Source: Myxococcales bacterium (GTDB taxonomy: Bacteria > Myxococcota > Myxococcia > Myxococcales > Myxococcaceae). From it: a DNA stretch of 35,845 bases. The stretch is from NCBI GenBank assembly GCA_003153055.1, contig PMBV01000494.1, positions 179 through 36,023 of the forward strand, in the 5' to 3' direction. A program made the position numbers and the translations under genes. The notes below the pieces were generated by a model, which saw nothing but the letters and a program-made list of their open reading frames with translations, was not told where the DNA came from and did no database searches. Shown here one piece after another: positions 21,303 to 29,471 of the stretch (within the stretch, counting starts at the first letter, position 1; the number at the start of each line of letters is the position of its first letter).

Positions 21303-21367
21303 ACCTCGTGCGGGGCGAGCCGCTCCTCCACCGCGCGGTGCGATAGCTCCCCAGTCCGGCTCTTGAG

Positions 21368-21454
21368 CTACAGGGTCCGGAGGAACGCCGTCATATCGCT
21401 CTTCTCTGCCTGGCTGAGCTTGGTGCCGAGCACGGGGTTGAAGAACTCCACCGA
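21368..21454 (-). pseudogene. C-terminal scrap of a MauG/cytochrome c peroxidase-type protein
   Basis: The minus strand reads SVEFFNPVLGTKLSQAEKSD followed by MTAFLRTL and a stop. This strongly resembles the end of dihaem cytochrome c peroxidase/MauG/MbnH-type proteins (V.FFN ... P..LS..EK.DL.AFL..L). Upstream, the sequence switches abruptly to the 3' end of the AraC gene, so only about 28 codons remain. It is one of several gene ends stranded in this region. Confidence 0.6.
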
Positions 21455-21471
21455 GGGCCGTGCGCTGACGC

Positions 21472-21894
21472 TCAGGGGAACCACAGCCCCTGGAAGCAGC
21501 AGGGGATGGTGAGCCGGGCCCAGGCCCGCGGCACCTGCACCAGCGGGCGCATCGAGCGCCGCCAGGCGAGCGGCGACTGGCCCACCCGGGCGGCGAACAG
21601 CGTGGAGAAGGAGCCCAGGCTCTCGTAGCCCACCTCCAGGCAGACCTGGGTCACCGACAGGTCGCTGCGGGCCAGCAGCGCCTGGGCACGCTCCAGGCGG
21701 AGCCGGGTGCGGTACTGGTGGGGCGTCTCCCCGAAGGCCCGCCGGAACTGGCGCAGGAAGTGGGTGCGGGAGAGCCGCGCCTCTCGGGCGGCCTCGCCCA
21801 ACGAGAGCGGCTCCAGGGCGTGCGCCCGGACCAGGTCCCTGGCCAGGCAGAGGCGGCGGTGCACGTCGTGGGGCAGGAGCAGGCGGGGGGCCAC
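21472..21894 (-). CDS. AraC-family transcriptional regulator (short, intact copy)
   Basis: This 140-residue protein consists mainly of an AraC/XylS DNA-binding domain: two helix-turn-helix units, LSLGEAAREARLSRTHFLRQ then FRRAFGETPHQYRTRLRLER, and SVTQVCLEVGYESLGSFSTL. There is no separate effector domain. The tail ARLTIPCCFQGLWFP is characteristic of a subgroup I know to be encoded beside VOC/glyoxalase-family proteins, and such a gene starts divergently 160 bp away at 22054. Regulation of that VOC gene is the natural inference. Two deletion derivatives of this gene occur at 16887-17064 and 19797-19890. Confidence 0.88.
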   Translation of the reverse strand: MAPRLLLPHDVHRRLCLARDLVRAHALEPLSLGEAAREARLSRTHFLRQFRRAFGETPHQYRTRLRLERAQALLARSDLSVTQVCLEVGYESLGSFSTLFAARVGQSPLAWRRSMRPLVQVPRAWARLTIPCCFQGLWFP

Positions 21895-22053
21895 GGACGG
21901 GAGTCTGGCCCGGGGGCGCGGGGCGGGGCAAGGCGGGCGGGGGCAAGCGCTCGATGGCCGGGACGCTCCGGCGCACTTTCCGAGAAGCGACGCCTCGCGG
22001 CGGGCCGCTATGAAGACGCCTCCACCTCGCCGTCACCCTTTCCGGAGCCTCCC

Positions 22054-22476
22054 ATGATCCAGCGCCTCTCCCATGTCTCGGTGTTCGTCCTCGACCAGGA
22101 GCGGGCCCTGGCCTTCTACCGCGACCGGCTCGGCTTCGACGTCCGCCGGGACGAGACCTTCGGCCCCGGGATGCGCTGGGTGACCGTGGGCCCCAAGAGC
22201 CAGCCCGACCTGGAGCTGGTCCTCCTCCCCACCAGCCCCAACCCGATGATGACCCCCGAGCGCAGCGCCGCCCTCCGCGCCCTCATCGAGGACGGCGCCT
22301 TCGGCATCGGGGTCTTCGAGACCGCCGACGTGCAGGCCACCTACCGCGAGCTCCTGGCCAAGGGGGTCAAGACCCGGGGTGAGCCCCAGGAGCGCCCCTA
22401 CGGCACGGAGGTGGTGGTGCAGGACGACTCCGGCAACTGGTTCAGCCTGGTGCAGCGGCCGGCGAAGGCCCGCTGA
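22054..22476 (+). CDS. VOC (glyoxalase/bleomycin resistance) family protein
   Basis: This 140-residue protein begins MIQRLSHVSVFVLDQERALA, the classic first strand and helix of VOC proteins. It continues through FYRDRLGFDVRRDETFGPGM, DLELVLLPT, FGIGVFETADVQATYRELLA and ends GTEVVVQDDSGNWFSLVQRP. Metal-ligand positions are visible as H7 in the first module and a Glu/Asp in the last strand (VVVQD). Family knowledge: VOC proteins are metal-dependent lyases, isomerases or dioxygenases, or small-molecule binders, so no substrate can be named. The GGAG 6 bp before the ATG supports the start. It is divergent from the AraC gene at 21472-21894, a widespread pairing. Confidence 0.9.
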   Translation: MIQRLSHVSVFVLDQERALAFYRDRLGFDVRRDETFGPGMRWVTVGPKSQPDLELVLLPTSPNPMMTPERSAALRALIEDGAFGIGVFETADVQATYRELLAKGVKTRGEPQERPYGTEVVVQDDSGNWFSLVQRPAKAR

Positions 22477-22477
22477 C

Positions 22478-22494
22478 CCCGGCCACAAGCCGGG
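22478..22494. terminator. Bidirectional hairpin between convergent genes
   Basis: CCCGGC (22478-22483) and GCCGGG (22489-22494) form a perfect 6-bp GC stem with loop CACAA. It sits in the 25-bp gap between the convergent VOC and SnoaL-like genes. There is no long U-run on either side. Confidence 0.45.
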
Positions 22495-22501
22495 ACCTCC
22501 G

Positions 22502-23008
22502 TCACCGCCCCATTGGCGAGGTGGGCGGCCGGCTCGATCCGAGGCGCTTCATGGTCCGCGCGTAGACGCGGCCAAGCGCGAGCTGCGCCAGCAGGTTGAG
22601 CCACCAGCTCGACGAGCCCGCGTATTCGTGGACGCTCGCGATCTTCCCGTCGCGAACCTCGTAGGTGTTGCAGTGCTTCATGACCAGCGGCTTCGATTGG
22701 CCCAGCCACCCCACCAGGGGGATCGAGAACGAGAAGTCGTGGAAATACTCGAGGCAGAACCCGTCGTCGTCGGCGAAGCTCTTGGTGATGGTGACGCCCG
22801 CCTTCTTCGGATCTCTCGAGGCGGCCATGCTCACGGCCACCGAGATGAACGCCGAGATCTCGTCGATCCCCCGGTAGGTCGTACCTCCAGGCTCAAGTGA
22901 CCAGGTACAGTCGTCCGCCAGGTACCGCAGGACCGAAGCCGGGCTCTCACCCCTGGTCATAATCTCCGTCAGGGCTCGGAGAATCGGCTCGGTCGAGGCG
23001 CTCGGCAT
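22502..23008 (-). CDS. SnoaL-like / NTF2-fold protein
   Basis: This 168-residue protein starts MPSASTEPILRALTEIMTRG and shows the order typical of SnoaL/ketosteroid-isomerase-like proteins. A first helical stretch is followed by LADDCTWSLEPGGTTYRGID (strand and catalytic-cone entrance), EISAFISVAVSMAA, then strands FCLEYFHDFSF and HCNTYEVRDGKIASVHEYAG. Family knowledge: such proteins act as small hydrolases, isomerases or binding proteins, or as folds without known activity; function here is open. It lies 9 bp downstream of the next minus-strand gene, so the two may be co-transcribed. Confidence 0.82.
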   Translation of the reverse strand: MPSASTEPILRALTEIMTRGESPASVLRYLADDCTWSLEPGGTTYRGIDEISAFISVAVSMAASRDPKKAGVTITKSFADDDGFCLEYFHDFSFSIPLVGWLGQSKPLVMKHCNTYEVRDGKIASVHEYAGSSSWWLNLLAQLALGRVYARTMKRLGSSRPPTSPMGR

Positions 23009-23017
23009 GGTCCACCT

Positions 23018-23419
23018 TCACTCCGGGCGAATGACGATTGAGGTCAGCCTGCAGCTCACCCCGCTGGAGTCGCTGGATCGATTCTCGGCCACCAGGGTGT
23101 GAATGCCCTCGTCAGCGCGGCAAGTCTCACTGCGCGTCTCGGTGCCGATCGAGAAGTCCAACCGGCCGAGGAAGATGCGGTACTCGAGCCCGAAAAACTC
23201 CTCATGCGACGTATGGCCGGCGGCGGTGGCCACGCGCATCCGCCCGCGCCGACGGGGTGCTTCGCAGGTGCCGGACCGGACGTCGTCGGCACGTAGCGCT
23301 GCCCCGACCAGGTTCTTCACCTCGAACGACTGGCGCCCTCCCTGCGGCGGGTCGGCGGAGGCCGAGAACACCTCTCGTGGCGACTGCGCGAGCACGACTG
23401 CCAGCGGAAGGGGCCTCAT
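23018..23419 (-). CDS. Hypothetical protein, possibly secreted
   Basis: This 133-residue frame has a short N-terminal hydrophobic stretch (MRPLPLAVVLAQSPREVFSA) that could be a weak signal peptide. A soluble domain follows with EVKNLVGAALRADDVRSGTC, EEFFGLEYRIFLGRLDFSIG and CRADEGIHTLVAENRSSDSS. Three cysteines could form a disulfide. I recognise no family. It precedes the SnoaL-like gene closely on the same strand. Coding status is supported by protein-like composition in the second half. The start is uncertain. Confidence 0.5.
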   Translation of the reverse strand: MRPLPLAVVLAQSPREVFSASADPPQGGRQSFEVKNLVGAALRADDVRSGTCEAPRRRGRMRVATAAGHTSHEEFFGLEYRIFLGRLDFSIGTETRSETCRADEGIHTLVAENRSSDSSGVSCRLTSIVIRPE

Positions 23420-23527
23420 CGTGCGACCGTTCTACCACGGCGGACCGTCTCCTACTCGGTTGCCCGCGCCGGTGCAGACGCCTCGGACCTGAAGGGCGAG
23501 TGCCCGGCGTTCAGGAGTCGGGGGGCG

Positions 23528-23923
23528 TCAGCCGTCGAGCTGGTAGTCGAAGCGGTAGTGGTGGCGGCCATCGGAGGCGACGAGGATCTCCAGCGTGCCG
23601 GCCAGCCCGGCCAGCTCTCCACTGGCCGAGTCGGGCACCACCGTCACCGAGAGCGACGGGGTTCCCCGCGTCATCACCGCATGGTGGAGGAGCACGAAGC
23701 GTCCCCGACGGCCGGCGAGCGTACCCGACACGCGCTCGAGCGCTACGTAACCGGCCGAGCCGGCGACCGGGGTCTGCGCCGCCAGCATCTCGACGACGCT
23801 CGTCGCCTCGAGCTCGCCCGTGAAGCGCTTGTCGACGTGGATTCGCGCGAGCGACACGCCGTCCACCGTGTCGTAGGGAGGCTCCGGCTGCATCGTGATG
23901 TCGAATGTCCCTTGAGCGAGCAT
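23528..23923 (-). CDS. DUF3224 family protein
   Basis: I start this gene at the ATG at 23923, giving 131 residues beginning MLAQGTFDITMQPEPPYDT. The sequence follows DUF3224: SLARIHVDKRFTGELEATSV, a central AGYVALERVSGTLAGRRGRF with VLLHHAVMTRG, then VVPDSASGELAGLAGTLEIL and GRHHYRFDYQLDG. Family knowledge: these are small allene-oxide-cyclase-like beta-barrel proteins with no established activity. The frame extends upstream to 24073, but that part overlaps the divergent regulator gene and lacks family similarity. It is divergent from an AraC gene whose start is 69 bp away, so it is a probable target of that regulator. Confidence 0.85.
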   Translation of the reverse strand: MLAQGTFDITMQPEPPYDTVDGVSLARIHVDKRFTGELEATSVVEMLAAQTPVAGSAGYVALERVSGTLAGRRGRFVLLHHAVMTRGTPSLSVTVVPDSASGELAGLAGTLEILVASDGRHHYRFDYQLDG

Positions 23924-23992
23924 CCGACAAGGGTACGGCTTGGCGGTCCGAAGCTCTTGAAGAAACGCGACCGCGCGGAGAGGCTCCTGGGC

Positions 23993-24817
23993 GTGACCGC
24001 CACGCCGAAGAGGTCGCCCGGCCCAGCCCGGGGGGTCGTGCACCGGGACGCTCCCGACGGTGTCCTTGAGCACCGGCGGGTTTCACCTCCCGACGTGCTC
24101 GAGGCGTTCGTGGCCCACTTCTGGACCGTCGAGTATGCGCTCGGCTCGCCGTTCAGCGCGCGAACGCTCCCGCACCCGACGACGCACGTGGTGTTCGAGA
24201 TGGGCCATGGCGGACGCGCTGCGCAGGTGGCCTTTCCCCACACCAGCCGCTTCGAGCGCCGCCTCGAGGGCACGGGCTTCGTCTTCGGGGTCAAGCTGCG
24301 TCCCGCGATGGCCGGCGCGTTCTACCCGGCCCACGCGGCGCGGCTGCGCGGCCGGGTGCTGAGGCTCGAGGCCGTCTTCAGCCCGGTGGTGGCGCCGCTG
24401 GCCCAGGCCATCTTCGAGGCGGACCGCTTTAAGCGGCGCGTCGAGGTGGCCACGGAGCTCCTGTGTCGCTCGCGACCGGTGACGTCGGCGGAGCTCGAGC
24501 TCGCCCGCGACGTCGTGGAGCGCGTCGAAGCGGACCGCTCGCTCACCACCGTCGGCGACGTCGCTCGGACTGCTGGGCTCGCGGTCCGCGTGCTCCAGCG
24601 GCTCTTCGCGGCGAAGGTGGGCGTCACGCCCAAGTGGGTGCTCCAACGGTACCGGCTCCACGAGGCCGCCGCGCGGCTCGAAGCGTCAGCCCCTCCGTCG
24701 CTCGCGAGCCTCGCTGCCGAGCTCGGCTACGCGGACCAGGCGCACTTCACCAGGGACTTCTCCACGGTCGTCGGGTGCTCGCCCCGGGCCTATGCCCACC
24801 GCGCCCGTGCGCGATGA
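23993..24817 (+). CDS. AraC-family transcriptional regulator with N-terminal DUF6597-like domain
   Basis: From the GTG at 23993 the protein has 274 residues. The N-terminal domain (about 20-130) reads VSPPDVLEAFVAHFWTVEYA, LPHPTTHVVFEMGHG and FVFGVKLRPAMAGAFYPAHA, matching the DUF6597 domain seen in a large group of AraC regulators. The C-terminal HTH domain contains LTTVGDVARTAGLAVRVLQR LFAAKVGV (first unit) and SLASLAAELGYADQAHFTRD with F-x5-G-x-SPRAY (second unit). The frame is open further upstream, but those codons overlap the divergent DUF3224 gene. A GGAG lies 11 bp upstream of the GTG, so the start is moderately supported. Confidence 0.85.
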   Translation: MTATPKRSPGPARGVVHRDAPDGVLEHRRVSPPDVLEAFVAHFWTVEYALGSPFSARTLPHPTTHVVFEMGHGGRAAQVAFPHTSRFERRLEGTGFVFGVKLRPAMAGAFYPAHAARLRGRVLRLEAVFSPVVAPLAQAIFEADRFKRRVEVATELLCRSRPVTSAELELARDVVERVEADRSLTTVGDVARTAGLAVRVLQRLFAAKVGVTPKWVLQRYRLHEAAARLEASAPPSLASLAAELGYADQAHFTRDFSTVVGCSPRAYAHRARAR

Positions 24818-24841
24818 GCGTGCTGGCGCTCGGTCCCGCCC

Positions 24842-24893
24842 GCCCGGCGCGGAACAGGGCCTGGTCATCCACCAAGAGCACACGCACGGTCAC
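24842..24893 (-). pseudogene. N-terminal stub of a NarL/LuxR-type response regulator
   Basis: From a GTG at 24893 the minus strand reads VTVRVLLVDDQALFRAG, the invariant opening of a NarL-family receiver domain with its acidic pair. After about 17 codons the similarity ends, 25 bp before the stop of the AraC gene on the other strand. The GTG overlaps the preceding kinase stop by 4 bp (GTGA), as in intact kinase-regulator operons. Confidence 0.65.
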
Positions 24894-25030
24894 GTCGGCA
24901 CCTCCACGTCGAGGGCGAAGCCGCCGTCTGGCGAGGTCCGCACCGACACGACACCACCCGTGCCGCGCTCCGGCGTGAGCTCCTGGTCCAGGCGGTTGCG
25001 ACCCTCGCGCGCATCGTCGGCCGCTGACCT
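24890..25030 (-). pseudogene. Histidine kinase C-terminal remnant
   Basis: Upstream of the response-regulator stub, the same strand encodes GGVVSVRTSPDGGFALDVEV PT and a stop. This is the usual end of a NarX-type HATPase domain (GG.LSVRS.PG.GF.L.V.VP). The ATPase N, G1 and G2 boxes that should precede it are absent. A short stretch DAREGRNRLDQEL may derive from the dimerisation helix, implying an internal deletion. Confidence 0.5.
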
Positions 25031-25517
25031 CGCCGCGCTCACGAACGTGCCAGGGAGCTCAGAACGTCCGGCGGATCGAGTGCTCCTTCGCCACGTGGGT
25101 CGTCGCCTCGATCCATCGAGACGAGCTTGGCCCCCGAGCGACCAGCCTCGCACCGAAGGCGCGGTCCGTCGGCCTCGAGCTCCAGCCACCGGCGGCAGGC
25201 ACCACCGCGAATGCGGGCCGACCTCGACCTCCCGATCGCCGCTGGCGTGAACCACCGTCAGTCGCCGGAGCCCGGCCCGCTGGGCGATCTTCCACATCGC
25301 AGCCGTCTCACGGAAGTCGACGCCCCGGGTCACCTGGAGCTCACCCACCCGCTCACGCCCCAGCAGGGCTCTCGCGCGCTGCGGCGTCGAACGCGCCCTC
25401 CCCGGCGGGGGTCAGCTCGACCCGGTCCTCCTGGCGTTTGAGCTTCGCGCGAGCCAGCACCTGCGTTGCCACCACGAGATGTGACCCGATGCACGCGCTT
25501 CGATGCTCAGGCCATCT
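25031..25517. other. Degenerate stretch without an intact gene
   Basis: Minus-strand reading frames keep protein-like pieces, but in different frames. Examples are VELTPAGEGAFDAAARE (about 25370-25430, like a winged-helix regulator) and VDFRETAAMWKIAQRAGLRR (about 25260-25330). The mixture of frames suggests decayed genes rather than a functional one. I cannot name the parents. Confidence 0.4.
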
Positions 25518-28500
25518 ATGATGTCAAAAAGGCGGATTCCAGGGACGGCGCAAGAGGCGCAGGGCATCGTAACGCGTCGGGTAGCACTAGGGACTATCCT
25601 CTCCTTCACGCTGCTCTTCTTCGCGGCGCCCGGCTGCACCGGCACCGGCAGCCCGACGGTCACCACCAGCGACTCGGGCGCGAGCCAGACCGGCGGAGGA
25701 GCGGGCGCGAGCCAGACCGGCGGGGGAACGGGCGTAAGCCAGGATGGAGAAGGAACGGGCGGCGGGGAGGCGGGTGGCTTCGACGGAGGGATGGACGGTG
25801 GAGCCGAGGAGACGCCGGCTGCGCGGGTGGGGTTGATGGTGTACGAAGGCTTCGCGGCGACGACCCAGGCAGCGCTGAACGGGTTCTCCGACTCGAGCTC
25901 CGTCGGCCTGGAGGAGACGTGGGTGGTGGCCAAGGGGATCGCCTCGGTTCAAGCCCGTGCAACGACCACCGGCTGGGATAGCGCTCAGGCCAACCCCAAC
26001 CACACCCTGCCGCTCCAGCCGAGTGGCTCCTTCAACTTCGTGGAGAACAACTCCACCCTGCTGCTGCAGGCGACCCGCCGCATGTCGACGCCGGTGGACC
26101 TCACCGCCGGCCCCTTCTACTTGAGCTTCCTGACGAGCTCGGGGAGCAATGACTTCGTCGGCCAGGCCGGCCTGAGGAGCAGCTCGAGCGGCCGGGAGCT
26201 GATGTTCGGACAGGGCTGGGCCACCGGCTCCGGGGTCCACTCCGCCGCCTCCGCCTCGGCGGAAGCCGACCCCGACTGTCGTGGCCAGAGACCGTCACCG
26301 GACATGGGTCCATGGGAGGTCATTCTGTGGATCGCCAAGGTGCAGAAGACCGGCACCACCGTCGCGACCACCCTCTACGCATTCAACCTGAACAAGCTGA
26401 CCAGCCCCCTGCCGTGGAACGAAGTCGGCGCGACGCCGCTCTGGTCGCAGACCCTCGCCGACGTGGCAGACGATCGCTTCGATGAGCTCGAAGTCGAGAT
26501 CGCCGCCTGGAAAGAGAACTACCCGAGCCTCGGGCAGGTCCGGTTGGGTGGAACCTGGGCGAGCGTGGCGGCCATCTCCGTGTCCCTCGCCGAGCGCGTC
26601 TGGACCGGCGGCGGCGCCGACGACGACTGGAGCACGGGGGGAAACTGGGACGGCGGGGCCTCCCCGACCCTCGGAGAGCGCGTGCGCTTCGCGGGCCAGG
26701 CGAGGACGACGCCAATCGTGGATCAGCTCTTCTCCCTCACCTCGTTGCGCTTCGACCCCACGGCGGCGAGCTTCACCTTCGTCGGGGACGGCGGGCTGCG
26801 CCTAGCCGAGGGCATCACCAACGAGTCGACCAACCCGCAGACCCTGGCGGTGCCGGTGAGGTTCGAGGGTCCGCAGGCCATCAGGGCCTCTTCCGGCGAC
26901 GTGACCATCACCGGCAAGGTCTCCGGTGGCGACGGCCTGACGGTGGCCGGCGACGGGACAGTGACCCTCGCGGGGCCCAGCCCCTACCCGGGCAACGCGA
27001 CGGTGAGTGGGCGGCTGGTCCTCGCCAACCCAGGTGACACGACCTACTCGGCCGTGTTTTCGGGCAGCGGGGCGCTGGTGAAGGCCGGGACGGGCCGGCT
27101 GACGCTCTCGGGTCCGAACGACTTCACCGGCAGCTTCACGGTGAGCAGCGGGGCGGTGACCCTCGCCAACCCGGGCCCCCAGAAGCTCGGCACCCACCTC
27201 ACGGTGGCCGACGGCGCGAAGCTGGGGGTCACGGCCTACGCCGACGCCACCTCCGTGGTCACCGACAGCCTGACGGTCGGAGGAGCCAGCGGCGCCACCT
27301 TGGAGTTCTCCGTGGTGGGGACGAGCAAGGTCATCCTCGACGCCAAGGCGACGACGTTGAACGGCACGACGACCATCGACATCACCCGCTGCCCCCACCG
27401 GGCCGACACCAGCTTCCCGCTCTTCAGCGGCTACACCGGCGGCACGCTGGTGCTCGGAGCGGAGCCCCTCGGCTGGCACGGGACGCTGGTGGTCACCGGG
27501 ACGACGGTCAACTACCGGGTGACGAGCGTCGACTTCGTGCACCCCGGCGTCCTGAGCACGCGGGAGGACCTCCTGCGGATGAAGGCGAAAGTGAAGGCGG
27601 GCGAGGAGCCGTGGAAGTCCGGCAACGCCGCCCTCGAGGGCAACGTGCACTCGCAGCTCGGGTACGTGGCGCACCCGCACCCCACCCCGTGCCGAGGCGG
27701 TGGGTGCGCGAGCGGTGGCTACGTGCAGGACTACCTCACCATGGCCCAGGACGCGTCCGCGGCCTACCAGACTGGGCTGCGGTACTGGATCTCCGGTGAC
27801 ACCGCCTACGCCGACGCTGCCATCCGAAACATGGACGGGTACGCGAACGTGGTGCAATACCTCACCGGCGACAGCAACGCCCTGCTGATGATGGGCGCCC
27901 AGGGTTTCCAGTGGGCCGCCGCCGCGGAGCTGCTGCGCGACTACCAACCGTGGATCGACTCGGGTGGCTTCGCCCGATTCAAGACCTTCCTCCTCGAGAA
28001 GTTCTACGTCGACCCGCGCACCCAAAACGGCCTGCACGCCTTCTTGCAATCGCACAACAACACCTGCAACTCGCACTACTGGTTGAACTGGGACCTGTTC
28101 GCCCTGAACGCCATTATCGCGATTGGGATCGTCACCGACCGAAAGGACATTTACCAGGAGGCCGTCGACTACTACAAAAACGGCGTCGGCAACGGCGCCG
28201 CCAGCCACGCCTTGTGGTTCATGCATCCGGGATACCTGGGGCAGAGCCAGGAGATGGGCCGGGACTCGGGGCACGCGTCGGCGGACCCCATCCTGCTGGG
28301 CCAGCTCTGCGAGGTCGCATGGAACCAGGGAGACGACCTCTACGCCTACGGCGACAACGCCTTGCTGGCCATCAGCGAGTACACGTTCAAGGCGATGGCG
28401 GGGAACCCTGTCCCCTGGGTCAACTATGCCGGCTGCGACGCGACCTCGACCGGAGTCGCCACGGGCAGCATGTATCGCCCGGGGGCTGACCTCATCTGGA

Positions 28501-29339
28501 ATCACTACGTGAACCGGAAGGGGTTGGCGGCGCCCTACACGATGCCGTGGGCGATCGGTGGGCGGGCGGAGAACGGCGGCGGCGCCTATGGCAACACGAG
28601 CGGAGGCTACGATCAGATCGGCTTCACCACGCTGACCCATGCGCTGGATCCGGTGGCCGTCTCTCCCCCCCCGAGCGGCCTCAAAGCAGACGCGCGGGAG
28701 GCGAACAAGGCGTTGCTCTGGTGGTGGGGCAGCGCCTACGCATCGAGCTACAACGTCAAACGCTCCACCTCACTCAACGGGCCCTTCACGCAGATCGGCA
28801 CCGTCGCGGGCAACGTCACCCCGCTGTTCGCCGACTCGGGCCTGACGGCGGGCCAGACGTACACCTACGTGGTCTCCGCCGTGGTGAATGGCAAGGAGAC
28901 CAGCGACAGCGCCCCGGTGAGCGTCACGGCCAACCAGCGGCTCACCGGCACGGTGATCGGCTCCGACGGGGCCTTCACCTACGGCCAATGGAAGGACCAG
29001 CTCTTCGACAACGCCCCCATCACCTTCTACGACGCCGCCCACCCGACCGGCGACTGGGCGGGGCTCGACCTCGGGGCGCCCTACGTCATCACCAAGGTGG
29101 CCTACTACCCGCGAGACAACTTCGCTGGACGGATGGTGGGTGGGCAGTTCCAGGGGTCGAACGTGGCTGACTTCAGCAGCGGAGTGGTCACGCTCTTCAC
29201 CATCGGTGACCAGCCACCCAATGGCGCGCTGACGACACAGGACGTCTCGAACCCCGGCGCGTTCCGGTACGTGCGGTACCTCGGGCCGCCCAATGGGAGC
29301 TGCAACGCCGCGGAGATCCAGTTCCACGGCCACCCTTGA
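25518..29339 (+). CDS. Secreted multidomain alginate/GAG lyase-like protein with PATR repeats
   Basis: From the tandem ATGs at 25518/25521 the protein has about 1,273 residues. A lipoprotein-type signal ends at FFAAPGC and is followed by a Gly-rich linker. Residues about 110-355 form a beta-rich, probably lectin-like domain. At about 355-660 there are repeats of autotransporter-associated (PATR) type: WTGGGADDDWSTGGNWDGGA, GSGALVKAGTGRLTLSGPND. Then comes an alpha/alpha-toroid lyase-like domain (about 670-1045: HPGVLSTREDLLRMKAKV, HNNTCNSHYWLNWDLFALNA, QSQEMGRDSGHASADP). A fibronectin type III domain (about 1050-1140) and an F5/8 discoidin-like C-terminus follow. Family knowledge: the toroid lyases cleave uronic-acid polysaccharides. 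PATR repeats are normally in autotransporter passengers, but no beta-barrel follows here. A GGNWDGG-type start of each PATR block supports the reading. Confidence 0.82.
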   Translation: MMSKRRIPGTAQEAQGIVTRRVALGTILSFTLLFFAAPGCTGTGSPTVTTSDSGASQTGGGAGASQTGGGTGVSQDGEGTGGGEAGGFDGGMDGGAEETPAARVGLMVYEGFAATTQAALNGFSDSSSVGLEETWVVAKGIASVQARATTTGWDSAQANPNHTLPLQPSGSFNFVENNSTLLLQATRRMSTPVDLTAGPFYLSFLTSSGSNDFVGQAGLRSSSSGRELMFGQGWATGSGVHSAASASAEADPDCRGQRPSPDMGPWEVILWIAKVQKTGTTVATTLYAFNLNKLTSPLPWNEVGATPLWSQTLADVADDRFDELEVEIAAWKENYPSLGQVRLGGTWASVAAISVSLAERVWTGGGADDDWSTGGNWDGGASPTLGERVRFAGQARTTPIVDQLFSLTSLRFDPTAASFTFVGDGGLRLAEGITNESTNPQTLAVPVRFEGPQAIRASSGDVTITGKVSGGDGLTVAGDGTVTLAGPSPYPGNATVSGRLVLANPGDTTYSAVFSGSGALVKAGTGRLTLSGPNDFTGSFTVSSGAVTLANPGPQKLGTHLTVADGAKLGVTAYADATSVVTDSLTVGGASGATLEFSVVGTSKVILDAKATTLNGTTTIDITRCPHRADTSFPLFSGYTGGTLVLGAEPLGWHGTLVVTGTTVNYRVTSVDFVHPGVLSTREDLLRMKAKVKAGEEPWKSGNAALEGNVHSQLGYVAHPHPTPCRGGGCASGGYVQDYLTMAQDASAAYQTGLRYWISGDTAYADAAIRNMDGYANVVQYLTGDSNALLMMGAQGFQWAAAAELLRDYQPWIDSGGFARFKTFLLEKFYVDPRTQNGLHAFLQSHNNTCNSHYWLNWDLFALNAIIAIGIVTDRKDIYQEAVDYYKNGVGNGAASHALWFMHPGYLGQSQEMGRDSGHASADPILLGQLCEVAWNQGDDLYAYGDNALLAISEYTFKAMAGNPVPWVNYAGCDATSTGVATGSMYRPGADLIWNHYVNRKGLAAPYTMPWAIGGRAENGGGAYGNTSGGYDQIGFTTLTHALDPVAVSPPPSGLKADAREANKALLWWWGSAYASSYNVKRSTSLNGPFTQIGTVAGNVTPLFADSGLTAGQTYTYVVSAVVNGKETSDSAPVSVTANQRLTGTVIGSDGAFTYGQWKDQLFDNAPITFYDAAHPTGDWAGLDLGAPYVITKVAYYPRDNFAGRMVGGQFQGSNVADFSSGVVTLFTIGDQPPNGALTTQDVSNPGAFRYVRYLGPPNGSCNAAEIQFHGHP
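25676..25756 (+). repeat. Three tandem 27-bp repeats in the lyase gene linker
   Basis: Units begin at 25676, 25703 and 25730, each starting GGGCG and continuing CGAGCCAGACCGGCGG or a close variant. The first two are almost identical and the third has drifted. They encode repeats of the pattern GASQTGGGA in the linker between the lipoprotein signal and the first domain. The repeat number could vary by slippage. Confidence 0.8.
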
Positions 29340-29471
29340 GGGCGACTCGGGGGGCGCCGCCGGAAGCACGAACCAGTCGGCCCCCAGCAGACGGCTTCGG
29401 TTGACCAGTGAGCGCCGTTCGCGACGTTCGTGCCGGCGACCACGAAGCTTGTCGACCGGGTCACGGGCTCC

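Noticed and set aside
26802..28640. A 612-codon minus-strand frame inside the lyase gene
   Set aside because: Its composition is that of an antisense shadow. The plus strand encodes the conserved lyase and PATR motifs.
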